Shown: positions 1-13,280, counted from the stretch's first letter. The stretch is 44,039 nt of DNA from Cylindrodendrum hubeiense (GCA_014621425.1 JAANBB010000347.1:1-44039), one strand, 5' to 3'. A program made the numbers and translations. Notes: generated by a model not told the origin, from the sequence alone.

Positions 1-1295
1 GGATGGGGGGGGCTGATCGGGGGTGGGCTCTAAGAGTGGCTATTAGGATGTTTATAATAATTATTCCTTAAGGTAAGATTATTTTGATCGTGATAGGTTA
101 AATGCCAAGGGGTATAAAGAGAAAATGTAATAGAATTCCCATGCACTAACAATTATTTTTAAGCTAATAAGAGTAGTGGAAAAGTCATGCCCGTGTAAGA
201 TCATGCCCGCGTAGTAAAAAGTCATGCCCCTCTAGCAATTGCCTCTATAATATAGCTAGTATTATCTTATTAACTTATTAATATTAAGAATATTAGAGAA
301 AAAGAAAATAAGAAGAGGTTAAAAAGTATCTAATAATATATATTATATAGTAAAAAGTAATTATAATAATATTATTAGAGATTAAGAATACTAATTATAT
401 TTAAATTATTATTAGTAGGGTAAAAGAGATTAGGAAAGAGTAAAGTAAGGAGTAATTATAGTTTTACTTATTATATAGGTTATTATATATAATAAGAGTC
501 TAATTATTATAATTTGATTAATAATTTAGTGGGGAAGGAATTAGAAAGGTCTAAAGATAGAAGAAAATAGGAAAGAAAATAATAAATATAGAGACTGTCT
601 TTATATTAAAGAGGGGATAATAAGAAAAAGAATATTAATAAGAAGAATAGTAATAATAAGAAGATTAATAATAATATTTATAAATATTTATTTAACTTTT
701 ATTATCCTTTTTTATCTATTCTTATAGGCTATAATTACAGTTATATTAATTAATAACTAGAAAGGGATATCTTTTATATATTCTTTTTATTTATCTTGAC
801 TCTTTTAATTAGAGGGAGGGTTAAGAACTATTTACTATAAATTTTATTACTATTAAAAGGTAAAGGAGATAACTAACTAATAATATTTAAGAATAAGACT
901 TATACTCTATCTAGAAGAAAAAGGGTTAATATTCTAGGAGGGTTAGCTTTACTCTTAAAACTAAAATAAAGAAAAAGAAAAAGGAAAATACCTTATTTAA
1001 TATTTATTAATAAGTTAATATTAAAAATAGTTTAAAAAGAAGGATATTTAAAGTCTAAGTTAATATTAGCTCTAATCTTATTAGAGGAGTATTCTCTAAC
1101 TAAGATATCTATTAAACTTATACTTAATACTAGTAAAGTAAAGGCCCTTAATATTAAGCTATTTAATTAGATAAATTAGAATAAGATAGAGTCTAAGATA
1201 ATCTTAATTATCCCTTTATATCACTTTAACTATAAGTTTAATAGAAAGAATATCTTTAGCTTCCTATATAGGTTTAATAATTATATTAGAGAAAG
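1..1295 (+). other. AT-rich RIP'd DNA left of the nested element; probably 5' part of gypsy A
   Basis: There is no open frame here. The first 60 bases are G-rich and the rest is strongly A+T-rich with abundant TpA. From about 800 a plus-strand frame with scattered stops is lysine- and asparagine-rich. Near 1,265-1,295 it reads like a gag segment (Phe-rich, then F-N-N-Y-I-R-E). It appears to resume after the inserted element at 11,005. I see no LTR copy in this stretch. Confidence 0.4.
184..230 (+). repeat. Three short direct repeats of TCATGCCC type
   Basis: The octamer TCATGCCC occurs three times within 47 bases (about 185, 201 and 222), the first two followed by GTGTA or GCGTA. It lies in a patch that keeps more G and C than its surroundings. 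It could be a subterminal repeat of a transposon whose end lies here, or chance. Confidence 0.4.
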
Positions 1296-1300
1296 GATAG
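1296..1300. repeat. Target-site duplication GATAG, left copy
   Basis: GATAG stands immediately left of the first family-B LTR. The identical five bases follow the second LTR at 11,000-11,004. A 5-bp duplication is typical of Ty3/gypsy integration and confirms both outer boundaries. Confidence 0.85.
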
Positions 1301-1762
1301 TAGTATAGAATCTACTAATCTAGCATAAAGAAAAAAAGAAACCGTCCAGGATCACTGGAGGAATAGTAAAGTAAACCTTCTCTGTTACTATATAATTAAG
1401 TATAGAAAGAAGGATAACCTTCAAGATTTCTAGAGATTTCCCAGAGTATTATATACTCAGGAAATCTCCGGGAAATCCAAGGGAAATCCTCTGTTAATCC
1501 TCGGAAAGGCTCAGGAAATGGGATTAGCTTTCCCAAGGAAATCCCAGGGATTTCCCTAGAATTACTTTTCTTATGTTCTAGGAAATCCCGCGGAAATCTA
1601 GGAGCTATCTGAAGTGTGTTTTAGGATTTCTGGCTGATTTCTTTTTCTAATCCTTGGAAATATCCCTGGGTATTTCCTCTAGCTGGTCTAGATTGCCATA
1701 ATATAGTGAGGTATATTATTGAGGATAATATTAATGCCCTATTATTACCGGATTCTGTAATA
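1301..1762 (-). repeat. LTR of gypsy B (3' LTR in element orientation)
   Basis: It is a direct repeat of 10,537-10,999, aligning along its whole length. Differences are almost all C/T or G/A transitions. The core around 1,440-1,680 is rich in GGAAATC/GATTTCC motifs in both orientations and has kept more GC than its surroundings. Confidence 0.9.
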
Positions 1763-4600
1763 ATTCCCCGCAAACAAAAGAAAGATTGCTGCCCTTAGTA
1801 GTATTCTATGAGGTCAGGTAACCGCTATTCTCCTTGCTAGCTAGTGGTAATTATTGTGGTTATTTACAGTTATATATCTATATATAAAGAAACATAGAGT
1901 CAGAATACTTATTTTAGTGGAAATATATATAGGTAAAGGGGATTTGTCTATCTATATATAGTGAAGAGCTATTATTAGATTAAATTTATTATCTTAGGTC
2001 TTATTATCCTATCTGTGCTATACTAGGTAAAGTCTATTATAATATTTAATAAAGAAAAAGCCTAATATTCATAATTAAGTAAATAGGCTAGTATTAGCTA
2101 GGGCTAATATCTATTTCTATATTTCCTATAAGTATATAATCTTAAATAAAATAAAAGGGCTTAGTATATTAATAGCTATTATAAAATGTATCTTGGAATA
2201 TATAGATATTAGTAGGTGGAATTACTTGGTAATGTCCTTGTGGGTTTCCGTGTTATTAGTGATGGTGGTGTTCTTGAGTAGGTTGCTATTAATGTTTTCC
2301 TATAATAGGCTGATTATTTAGGTTATTCTTAATATCTTGATTGTCTGTGAGGAGAGTTATTGGTTTTCTGGAATTAGCTCTGGTACTAGGGGTCTAAGTG
2401 TCCCTTTAATTATGTCTAAGATAGGGAGAGGATATCCTGTATTGTAGATTAGTGACTGGGTGGAGGGGTATATAATAGTGATATCTAATAAGGTATTAAG
2501 ATCCTAATTATTTTTGGTCTAGTAGTTGAGAATATCTATAAGATAATTACTTAGATTGTTAGGTTTGGTTAAGAGAGGTTATTCTAGGGTGTCTTGTGTA
2601 GCCTGTAGGAATACTGGGTATTTAATATGGGTAATGGTTATTATTATATTAAGGTTAATAATATATTCCGGGGAAATGCCTGTGTATTAGATTATCTATA
2701 TTAAGGAAATACTCTTATATGTCTTTGCCTAGTATAGGTTATAGAAATAGAGTAGGTTAAAGCTATTATTATAGTTAGTAAGTATGAGATATTGGTTATC
2801 TAAGTGAAAAGTCTATATTGAAATCTCCTGTTTATCTAGACTTATCTGGTATTATGTTATAAAGGGATAGGTAGTATTGGATTTAATAAGATTATATAGG
2901 TTTTATGTAGGGGTGATAGTGTATATCTTGGTTATAGACTTCTATTAGAATATGTTAGTAAGCTCAGTCTCTATTATATACTTAAGGGTTTATGGTATAA
3001 GGATACTGTTCTTGGTTAGGATTCTAGTAGGAATATAGAATAGGATCAGTGTGAATTGTGTTTTAAAACTGTGGGTTATTAAGGTAGGAGTAGGTTCTCT
3101 TTGTAGGGTTAACCTAATTATTAGGGTTTCTATTAACTATCTAAGGGGGTATTTCTTGTAGGTATATTCTGTGAATTGGGCTATATTTGTAATTCCTCTA
3201 AGTATTTTGAGAATATTAGTAGTTTATTTCTAGATTATCTTTATACTTTCTAGGGTAATATTAAGAATATTCTATAGGATTTCCGCTAGTATTTGGGAAA
3301 TCTTAGTATACTTGATAGTAGTTCTGGTGGGGTTAGCCTTATCTGGGATATAGTGTCTTGATATGTTTTAAAGGGCTAAGGGAATAGCCTGATTCTAGGT
3401 AAATTGTTTTTAGTTATTATATGAGGTATATATTAATATAATATCTTTAGAGTTATTAATTATAATAGGTTTCTCTATTATATATTAGTAATAGGTAGTT
3501 ATAGTTAGGCTATGAATATCCTTTAGGTAGTAATAGTAGTAATATCCTTTATTATAGTTAGTGTATTCTAAGAGAGGGTTATATTCTTCTAGTTATATGT
3601 GGTAATAGAAATCAGTAAGTAAGGGTTTATTATTCTTAGTCTATTATAAGAAGTATCTAGTCTTCTTAGATTTTAGAATTAAGTTATTATTTCTGTAGAG
3701 TTAAAGGGTATGCTTATACTCTTTGTATTTAATATACCCGGGATTTTAAGATAATAATTTAGAAAAGTGAGCCTAGTATAAGATATCTCTAGAAGGATAG
3801 GTTAAATTATATAAGATAATTGGGAAATAAGTGTATTTTATTATATTATAAAAAGAGAAAAGATAGTTAATTAGCTAGATAGTTTTGAAGTGGTGTAATC
3901 TTATAATATAAGTTATTAGGAGGAAATCTATATGAGTATAATATAGAAAGAGAGAAAAGTTAATTATAGTATAGGTAATTTCTGGGTATTTATATTTATT
4001 AGTTTATTGTTCTGTGATTTTCTGAATAGTTAGTTATTATCTGGTATTAGTTATTTTTATTTCCTTAGTTCTAGTAATATATTCTGGTGGCTTTCTATTA
4101 GTAAATAAGTAACTATTTAAATTTCTAAATATACTATTTTTCTTTAGTAATAATACCTTTATTTTCTAGGTACTAATAGCTACCCTTCTTTAGTAGGTTA
4201 ATTATTAGGTAAGTTAAACTTATAATATCTTGGTTATTAGTGTGTTTTCCTATAGTCTAATCTTCTAAGGTAATTGGGGTTTTTTATCTATCTTTAGCTA
4301 ATATTTTTAGTAATTGCTCTTATTTTTTTTTTGTGGTTATTAATTTCCCCGGTTCTTTAAGAAATATTATTAGTCTTTTAGTGATCCTCTTCTTAATCTT
4401 AATATCTATTAGGATAAGCTTTACCTTTTCCTGGTCTAGATAAGATTAAATTGCTTTTTTTATATTAATAGTTTTTTCTTTTAATTAGAGATTGTAATTA
4501 TTTAGGTATCTCTTCTATATTATAAGGTATTCTTATTAGTTTTGTTTATCTCTTTTTATTATTCTTAATCTGATAATTTTATTAATTTCCTAGTACTTGT
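1763..4600 (-). pseudogene. Decayed reading frame downstream of integrase in gypsy B, unidentified
   Basis: On the minus strand a single frame can be followed from about 3,060 down to 2,210 (about 285 codons) with stops almost only as TAA/TAG in place of glutamine. It is rich in Ile, Leu, Thr and Asn and contains proline-bearing stretches that look like real protein. It starts well after the integrase tail and ends near the 3' LTR. I recognise no domain. It may be an extra ORF of the element (env-like or other) or the far C-terminus of the polyprotein. The rest of the interval has no readable frame that I can trust. Confidence 0.5.
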
Positions 4601-4619
4601 ACTTATCTCTCTATTAGCC

Positions 4620-5650
4620 AGGTTTATCTTTTTTTCTTTTTATTAGTCTTAATTATTATTCTAGGGCTTTTATTAGCTTGAGGTATATAATTAATATTAC
4701 TAGATAGATATTAAGATTATCCTTTATTTCTAATTTATATATTAGGTTTTTAATTCTTTTAATAATCTAGTATAGGCTAGTATGCTTTTCTTTAAGTTTA
4801 TTTACTTGATTATTAGTTATAGTGTATTCTTTGCTAATTTCTAGCTAGACCTAGTCTCTGACCTTAAATTCTATTAGTTAATATTATTAGTTATATTGTT
4901 TCTTTATAGTAGCTTATCTGAATATAATTATAAGAATGACCTGTTCTCTTATAATATTATAATCTAGTAATTCTTGTTAATTATCCAGGTAGTGTTATTT
5001 ATTATCTATCTTTTATCTAGAAATTAATTTACTAGGAGTAATCTTAATTATTAAGGAATATAAGTTATTAAGATTGAACTATAGTGGGATAATTACTTCT
5101 ATTTATAGTTAGTTAGGGAAATCTGTGATATAATATTATAAGGATATTTCTATAATCTAATTTCTTCTTTCTAATATTCTATCTATTTATAAATAGTAAA
5201 TAGTTAATATTAATAACTTAATATTAAATACTAATTATAATTTTCTCTAAAACTTGTTTATGAATTTTAGGTCTTAGTTAGAAATAATATTCTTTAGAAT
5301 TCCCTAATTAATATATAAAAGTTCTATATATAGGACCTAGATCTAATCCTTAATAGTATATTAGTTATTCTCTGAGATAAGTAAATATATTTTGTAAAAC
5401 TTATAAGTTATTATAAATAAGGTATTAAAATATAGTTTTCCCGGAGTCTTCTAAGGGGAGTTCTTAGCCTTGATTACTAGAAGACTAGTAATAAAGTCTA
5501 TAATTATAATATAGAACGGGATCGCTAATATCTGTATAAGTTAGAGCTATCTATTTAGCTTGTCTCAAGATATTTGATTATATAGGTAAGTATTATAGTT
5601 ATCTATATATTAGTTAATTAATAGTTAGAGTTTCTTAATAGTAAAGGTTA
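4620..5650 (-). pseudogene. Integrase relic of gypsy B
   Basis: The minus-strand translation, reading through RIP stops, shows an integrase core. There is a D-F-I-T-S-L segment near 5,500 and an N-Q-D-L-K-F-I-N-K-F segment near 5,250, corresponding to the second catalytic region (S-D-R-D-x-x-F-T family pattern). A C-terminal beta-rich tail near 4,640-4,880 follows the usual gypsy pattern (K-V-x-D-x-V-W ... L-K-x-K-Y-x-G-x-Y-R-I-I). Multiple stops and lost acidic residues make it inactive. Confidence 0.75.
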
Positions 5651-5949
5651 ACTGTAAGTTATATTATATTTAGTCTTTTTCTAGATAGTTTTTTCGGGAA
5701 TATATTTCCTGGATTAGCTATTTAGTCACTTTCTGTAAGATGTAGAGTTTCTTTTGTTTATCTGGTTTAATTAGATAAATTATTTCCTTGATATGTATAA
5801 ATAGTAGTCCAGGTATCTTGTTTTTGTTATCTAGTTATTGGGTAATTCTAGCTATTTGTCTGTCTATCTAGTAATTATTTCTTATTTCTCTTTTAAGTGT
5901 GGGCTTAATTAATATTTCTGAGAAATAGTATACTTACTTAATATTTACT

Positions 5950-7400
5950 TTCCCTTCTTATTAGGTATTTAGTTTCTCTTTGAGTTCCTATTTATTTTTA
6001 AGGATTTCCTTGGGTAAGTGGGATAAAGTGTTAGGTATAATATTACTAGGTCTGGAAATGTGTTTAAGGTCTAATAGAAATTGGTTTAAGTATTATAATA
6101 TTATAGTGAGTTTCTTATTATTCTTAGAGTTTTGAGAGAATGTTAACTTTTAGTTTATTAGGGTATATATTATAGAATAATCTGTGAAAATAATTATCCT
6201 TTTTCCTTTTATAGAATATAATTAAATATAAAGTTTCTAATATATCTATATTAGGTAGGCTATCTTAAGTTCTATAAACTAGTATTATTTCTTAGTATCC
6301 CTTAATATTTAGTTAAGATATATAATAAGTTAGATTATAGTAAATAGAATCTTACTTAGATTATCCTATAAGTACTTAGGGTCTAAATAGTATATTATTC
6401 TACTTATTTCCTATTCTTTAAAAGTATCTAGCTAAAGGAATAGTTATTAGTTAGGGTTGAAATAGTATAGAATACTAGCTTTTACTAAGTTATCTATAAT
6501 ATTTTTAAAGTATTCTTTTTTTATTATAGTAGGGTTAAATATAGTTTTACTAGTATAAGCTACTCGGGCTTGTCTTATAACTATCTTATCTTCTTATCTC
6601 CCTTTTACTAGTAAGACTATTTTACACTATTATAATAGTTTAATTTAATTAGTGAATCTTCTTATTAGATATTAGAATTATCTGATTATACTAATCTATT
6701 TCTTAAGCTATTATAGAGTACTTGGAAACTAGATGTTCTTTAGGACTTTAACCTATCTAGTTATATTAGTAAGGCTAATCCTATTAATCTAGAAGTCTAA
6801 TAGTTCTATTAAAGGGTATTCTAAGAATGCCTTTTCTAGGAATAGGGTGATACTTTTTTGCTAGAATAATTAAAAGATCTTAATAAGTTATATTAAGTGC
6901 TCTTTCTTAATATCTGAGTAAATAATAATATTATTAATAAATATAAAAGTGTATTCCTAGTAATCTTTTAGGATATAATCTATGAATTATTAGATATAGA
7001 TTAGTAAATTCTTAAAGTCTATTAGGATAATCTTAGATTATTCTATCTTTTAATAACTAATTATTATAAACTAGTTATAATAAATTTAATATATAAGAAA
7101 CTAGTAGAAGAAACTTTAAATATCTATAATTATTATCTATTTCTTTTTATAGAGTTTTTAGAGAATATCTTACTAGAGGGGTATTAGATAGGTATCTGAG
7201 ATAGTAATATAATTGAGAGTTTGTAAATTAACTATAATATAATCTTTTTCTTTTCTATTAACTGTTTATTATATAATAAATACTAAACTAGTAAAGGAAG
7301 TGAGTTTATAAGTCTATTCTATCTTACCTTATTTATATAGTCTATTAAATGTTTTATCTAGGAATTCTCTACTTTTAAGGCTAAGAGGATATATTCTAGA
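5950..7400 (-). pseudogene. Reverse transcriptase / RNase H relic of gypsy B
   Basis: The catalytic Y-x-D-D box survives as F-I-N-N-I-I-I-Y-S at about 6,911-6,948 (minus strand), both Asp codons turned to Asn by G-to-A change. Downstream, a fingerprint of the type A-F-L-x-Y-P-x-x-E-L-L-x-F near 6,780-6,840 is common in fungal gypsy polymerases. A tail near 6.0 kb (R-P-S-N-I-I-P-N-T-L-S) matches the end of RNase H (R-P-G-x-x-N-x-x-A-D-x-L-S). Stops occur throughout. Limits are approximate. Confidence 0.75.
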
Positions 7401-7499
7401 ACTGAGCTTTTATTTATATTAATTCTCTGTTAATAATATCTTTATCTAGTATTTTTCCTTAATATTAATTACTTTAATATTAGTCTAGAGTTCAGGAAA

Positions 7500-10400
7500 G
7501 GACTTTATTAGTTCTTAGAGTTTATTAATAAATTCTAGTTTTCCTTTAAATATATAAACTCCTTATAGGAGAGTGTGTATTAGTAAATATTTTAGTTAGG
7601 AAATACTTAGCTTAGTATTATTATCTATATCTTGGGTTTAAATAAATAGGTTGTTTTTTTAGGGGTTATCTTCTTCTAGGATACTGGTTTCTATTACTTT
7701 AACTAGTATATTATAGCTAATAAGTGTATATTCTCTATAGGTGATTATAAGCTAAGCCTAATTAACTTCTTTAATTTTTTTACTAGGGTTAATAAAGTTT
7801 AGAATAGCTATATATTAGTTTAGCTAGAAGGTTATAGGTTTCTAGGAATAGTTTATTATATATACTATCTCTGATTACTATATTAAGACACTAATTATTC
7901 CTTTATGTCAGGGGTTAAGGAGATAGTCTTGTTCTTTAGCTTATTCTCCTCTAGAAACTTATATAGTCTTATCACTTTTTGGGGGAATTATCGCGGAGTC
8001 TATTATATATAAGGGTATTCTAGCTAATTTAGATCTATAATATATTATTATTAGTAAGTGTATTCTATTAGCTAACCTAATTATTACTTTCTAGATTAAG
8101 TTTAGGATATTTATTTAATAGGATATATTAAATTCTTATTCTAGGAGGAGATTGATATTTAGGTTAGATATTACTTATATATTAATAATAGCTTTTATTA
8201 ATACTAGTTTCCTATTTTTATGTTTGGGTAAGTAGATAGTGAAGGTTACCTATCTTTTAATATGACTTATTCTTATATCTTCGAGTTTTACCTGGAGACT
8301 TTTATTTATAGAGATATCTAGAAAGAAGGATAGTATTTCCTATAAGATAATTAATCTAATAATCCTGGAATTAAAATAGACTTTCTATTTAGTCTTTCTG
8401 TGAGATCTAGCTTATACTTAGATCTGGAAATATATATATTATACTAATAATCTTAATCCTAAAGTAATTTCCACTAGGATATATTTAATTATAGGTAATA
8501 GTAGAGATATTTTCTATGGAGGGAAAGTGATATTATTAAATATTAGTTTTCTATTATTAATATCTAGGATAAAGTTAATATATTCTATTTGTGAGATAGT
8601 AGTGATAATTTCTTAGATAAACTTATAGAATTCCTTAATCCTAGATATTATTAGGTTATCTGTTTTATCTTTATTTAAAGTCTTATTATTTGTGAAACTT
8701 ATTATCTCTATAATATGATCTTTAGTTAGAGAGTGATCTTATTTACTAGCTATTAATACCTATTCTAGTATTTCCTTAGAGAAGTAAGCTCTATCTTGGT
8801 TATTTATTAAGATATTCTTAATTAGATAATTAATATAGTTTTCTTATAGGATATTATTAGAATATATGTTTCCTTATTAGAAGAAGGAGGATTAATATAT
8901 TAGAGGTGGTCTGAGAATGTCTGAGATTATTTAGTCAGATTATCTTAATAATATTTTAATTGGGGTTTAATTAGGAGGATTAGTATCTAGAGATCTAGAT
9001 ATAGCTGGAATCTATAGGTATAGAGTTAGTATCCTGGATCTGTAAGTATTCTAGGGGATATACTGATTTCTAATATTATAGTCTCTATTTGGGGTATTAT
9101 ATGGTTATTTTGGGGTCTTAATAGATCTTATTATTTCTAGCTGGATAGAGTGGGAAATACTTAGACTTAGGTAGGAAGGTGTGTTTTATCTTTATCTGAA
9201 TTTGTTTATCTGGTTTTTGAGATTTCCCTTAATAATAGTATAGTAAAGGTTTAGTATTATATATATATATTATTTAATTTATTTAAGAAGTGTTTATAAT
9301 AGAGTTAGGGTTATTAGTTTTTTATATAGAGGATTATCTAATTTAATAAAGATAATTGATTTTAGTTATATATTATTATATCTAGCTATAATAGATTAAT
9401 ATTTTATCTGAGATATCTAGGTATAGAAGTTTACTTAGTTATAAATATCTTAAAGGGTATATCTTAGTTTATTAAAAGATTATAAGATAATATTAGTCTA
9501 TATCTAGAATTATTTTTTAAATAAATTATATTAATATCTAAGCCTAATAGTAGTATTTATATAGGTATTTTACTAGATATTATCTAGATTACTATTATAT
9601 TAGTTAAGAGCGGATTCTAAGAGAAATTATAGGATATTTATTACTAATAATATTTTATATTCTAATCCTCTAATTATATATTAGATTAGGATATTATTAA
9701 AGTGTTTTACTTACTAGTAGATAGTCTTAATACTATTTATAATAATATTATTAAATTATTTATTATAGATTTCTAGGGACCAGAACTATCTTACTTCTTC
9801 TAGCTAGAAGTGAATATAAGTATTACTCATATTTATTAGAGTAGATTATATATTATCTAATAGCTATTAGAATTACTTGTTAGTTATAATAACCACTGGA
9901 AATATACTAATCACTAGATCTGGAAATAGGGCTGGAAATTAGATTAGAGATCTATTAGTTAATGTTTATAGTGGAAAATGTGGGTTTATATGATTGTCAC
10001 TCCCTATAAGAGGGTTAGGTGATTCTTGATACTGTGATCTTATGTTAGCCAGAGGGTCTGGCTATATACTAATTGGTCTTATATTGGCTATGGTTATTAA
10101 CGGACCTAGAAAGGGTATTTAGTTGATATATAGTTTATCTTTATAGTAAGTGAGGTGATTAGTATAGTTATATAATTGTGTTCTGTGTTTAAGGTATTTG
10201 GGGTTATATTCCTAGTTTTGCAGACTATCTATAATAAGATTGTGATTATGGTTCTAGGAGTTTGTGAGTTATATTGGTTGAATAGGGTAATGGAGATTCT
10301 GAATCTCCCTTAGAGGGATTAAGTACTTTTCTCTTTATTATTAAAAAGTTTTGATAGTGATGTCTTTCTCTGTCCTGGTCTATTCCTTATTAGTTAGTTT

Positions 10401-10536
10401 AATAAGGGTCTTCTTGGTAAAGTGATAATAGATATCTGGGAATTGATAGTAGGTAAAGAGGAGTTTTCCGCAAAGGCTAGTATCTAGTGATATATGGAAT
10501 TATATAATAGAGGGAAATGTATAATTATTATTAAAT
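7500..10536 (-). pseudogene. Presumed gag/protease region of gypsy B, too decayed to read
   Basis: By position this 3-kb AT-rich stretch lies between the 5' LTR and the RT relic on the minus strand and should hold leader, gag and protease. I could not identify a zinc knuckle or retropepsin triad with confidence. The assignment is by element structure only. Confidence 0.35.
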
Positions 10537-10999
10537 TAGTATAGAATTTACTAATCTAATATAAAAAAAAGAAAGGAACTATCTAGAATTACTAGAGAAA
10601 TAGTAAAGTGAATTTTCTCTATTATTATATAATTAAATATAGAAAGAAGGATAACCTTTAAGATTTCCAGAGATTTCCCAGAGTATTATATACTCAGGAA
10701 ATCTCTAGGAAATCTAAGGGAAATTCTCTATTAATCCTTAGAAAGGCTCAGGAAATGGGATTAGCTTTCTCAAGGAAATCCCAGGGATTTCCCTAGAATT
10801 ACTTTTCCCATATTCCAGGAAATCCCGCGGAAATCCAGGAACTGTCCGGAATACATCTTAGGATTTCCGGCTAATTTCTTTTTCTAATCCTTGGAAATAT
10901 CCCTGGGTATTTCCTCTGGCTAGCCTAGACCGTTATAATGTAGTGAGGTACACTATTGAGGATAATATTGATGCCCTACTATTACTGGGTTCTGTAATA
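10537..10999 (-). repeat. LTR of gypsy B (5' LTR in element orientation)
   Basis: It is the partner of 1,301-1,762. The outer edge is fixed by GATAG at 11,000-11,004. It has kept slightly different sites from the other LTR (each has C or G where the other has T or A), consistent with independent RIP of two originally identical copies. Confidence 0.9.
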
Positions 11000-11004
11000 G
11001 ATAG
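11000..11004. repeat. Target-site duplication GATAG, right copy
   Basis: It is identical to 1,296-1,300. It marks the point where gypsy A sequence resumes. Confidence 0.85.
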
Positions 11005-12650
11005 AAGGAAATAAGATAAAATAGGTTCTATTTCTTTATTTTATTAAGAAAGAAATTAGATTAAAAGTAGAGAAAAACCTTAGGTATATATAATTAGAGA
11101 TTAAAGAAAGCCTGAGGGAAGCCTTTAAGGAAGAGGATAAGAATTAGTAGGTCTAGTCTTTCTAAAAGATTCTTAAGATAAATATATAATCTATAAGGAA
11201 TATAAGTGATAAGGATATCCTTATATAGCTTAAGACCTATTAAGAACTCTATAGACCCCTTAATAATAGGGGAAAATTTAAAGAGAATAACTTATATACT
11301 ATTTTCTATATTCTTTTCTAGGTAATTATTATCTGAGTATACTAATAGAAGAATATAATGATCTTAGAACTATAATCTATATAATATAATAAGATAATAG
11401 ATCTTATTATATACTTATTAGAAAGGGACTAGTCTTTTAAAGATCTTATTAAGGAGTCTTAAGAGAGAAAGTATAACTAGGAAAGGGAAAGGGAGGAGAG
11501 AGATCTAGATCTGTTAAAATAGGCTGTGATAAAAGTCCTGATAGACTTAGCTATTGATAACCTAGTCTAGATAGTCTAGAAGATAAGTATTAATATTATA
11601 TAGAAGTATAAGGATATAGAGATAAGGATAATAATAATATTCTAGTAGAATGTTAAAAAATAGAGACTTATTAACTCTCTATCTAATCTTAATTATAACT
11701 CTATCCTATATAGGTTATCCTAAGCTAATAGCTAAGATATAATAATTAATATAAGTTATGGAAATTAACAGGTATAATGCTTCTATTACTATCTAATAGG
11801 GTACTTTCCTAATAATTACTATAAGCTATAGAAGGATAGGGAAATAGGCTATATTAATTTTAACTTGGAATCCGGTATAGCTTGGGTTAGTAAAAGGGAA
11901 GTTACTTTTCCTCCTAAGCTAGTCTAGAAGATAGGATATCTAGGTAATATGAAGAAGCTTATTATAATGTAAATTAAGAGATTCTTTAATTCCTTAGTAA
12001 TAGGATTTATTATGGAAATAACAGGTAGCTAGTCTGCTATCTGGAATTGGGACCTCACTTAGGAGGAATAAGACCTGGTTATAGATTTCATAAATATAAT
12101 TAAAATCCTATATTTAAGGATCTTATTATTAATAGAATAAGTAACTAGACTAGAAAAGCCTTAGATAATAACCTAGCTAAATATTATACTAAGATAAGTA
12201 TTATTCTAATTAATAAAGGAGTAGAAGACTTACTTTCTAGGATCTTGAATAATAATATAATCTTTAAGATTAATATTATAAAGAGAAAGAGAGTAGAAGA
12301 AATCCTAGAAGATATCAGGGAGGAAGAGAAAGGGCTAGAGGTAGTTCTAAAGGTCCTGAATTAGTATAACCCTGAAGACAGAGAGCTAGTTAAAGCTATT
12401 ATATCTAATACTGATAATCCTACTGGGAGACAGATAACTATCCTAGAACTAAGAAAGATATTAAAGTCTAGGATTATAACTATAAAGATTGGGATCATAA
12501 TCTCTTAGCTAATTTAGAATGACCCTGAGTTTGGAAGGTCTATGGCCAAGGACTTAAATAACCTAGCTAATAGGGTTATTAAGACTAGATAGGTAGATCT
12601 GAACCTAACCTATAATAGTTAGAGATCTAAGAAGGCTGTTATAAATATAA
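11005..12650 (+). pseudogene. gag-like relic of gypsy A (3' part)
   Basis: A plus-strand, lysine/glutamate-rich decayed frame continues from the left side of the inserted element. It precedes the protease relic, the position expected for gag. No clear CCHC knuckle is readable. The identification is by position and composition. Confidence 0.4.
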
Positions 12651-12899
12651 TCTTGGGATTAAAGGGTAACTTATTCTTAGAAACCTATTTTAATAACTTG
12701 ACTAAGAGATATAGTCTTTATATTATTATTCTAGATCTAGAACTAGGAGGAATTGAGTATAATACTAATTTATTATTTATTTCTAGGGACTATCTAGTAA
12801 TTAAGGGTAACTTGATAAATCTAATATCTTTGGGAAAAGGGAAAAGCCTATTAGTAATAAAAATACTTAATATAATATTTATAAGGGTTAATCTAAGTC

Positions 12900-13280
12900 T
12901 TATTTATATATTAGGGCTAAAACCCTTATCTTTATACTAAGACTTACTAAAGCTATAAGTATAGTTAGAGTATTTTAATAGGTATATATTAGAGATAATT
13001 TTAGATATTAGAGCTAAGAGTAATATTATTTTAGATATTATTATTAAGGTCTATAATCTTAATATTAAGTTAGTTAAGGCTAAGATTATATTTTATTTAA
13101 ATAATTAAGTTATAATAATTAGGATTATAAATATAAAGGTTTACTTAGATAATATTTTTATTACGTAGAAGATATATATAACCCCTAGCTTAATAATCTT
13201 ATTATCTTTTATTCTAGGGATATTATTTATAAGGAATATAAGGGTTATGTTTAACTATATCTTTATATTAGGAGAGATAT
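12900..13280 (+). pseudogene. Retropepsin (aspartic protease) relic of gypsy A
   Basis: Near 13,000 the plus-strand translation reads I-L-D-I-R-A-K-S-N-I-I, matching the retropepsin core L-D-T-G-A-x-S-N with Thr and Gly codons altered by RIP. It is followed by a beta-rich stretch ending around 13,260 with a L-G-I-x-F-I-x-x pattern typical of retroviral-type proteases (hydrophobic-hydrophobic-G near the second half). It lies just upstream of RT, as in Ty3/gypsy pol. Confidence 0.6.

Larger units (their letters stand above)
1301..10999 (-). mobile_element. Complete but RIP-degraded Ty3/gypsy retrotransposon, family B
   Basis: The element is 9.7 kb, bounded by two direct LTRs (1,301-1,762 and 10,537-10,999) and flanked by GATAG on both sides. 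Coding relics read on the minus strand: reverse transcriptase with a Y-x-D-D-type box decayed to F-I-N-N near 6,911-6,948, an RNase H tail near 6.0-6.3 kb and integrase at about 4.6-5.65 kb. The order RT, RNase H, integrase defines Ty3/gypsy. Because coding is on the minus strand, the LTR at 10.5-11.0 kb is the functional 5' LTR. A G-rich polypurine-like tract (GCGGGGAAT, minus) abuts the LTR at 1,762, as expected for the 3' side. Both LTRs now start and end with TA instead of TG/CA, which RIP would produce. About 2.8 kb lies beyond integrase, more than usual. Confidence 0.9.

Noticed and set aside
12653..12940. A 95-codon open frame, the longest in the AT-rich half
   Set aside because: It opens with TTG, not ATG, and lies between the gag and protease relics of gypsy A. 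It is a stretch of that element that escaped stops by chance.
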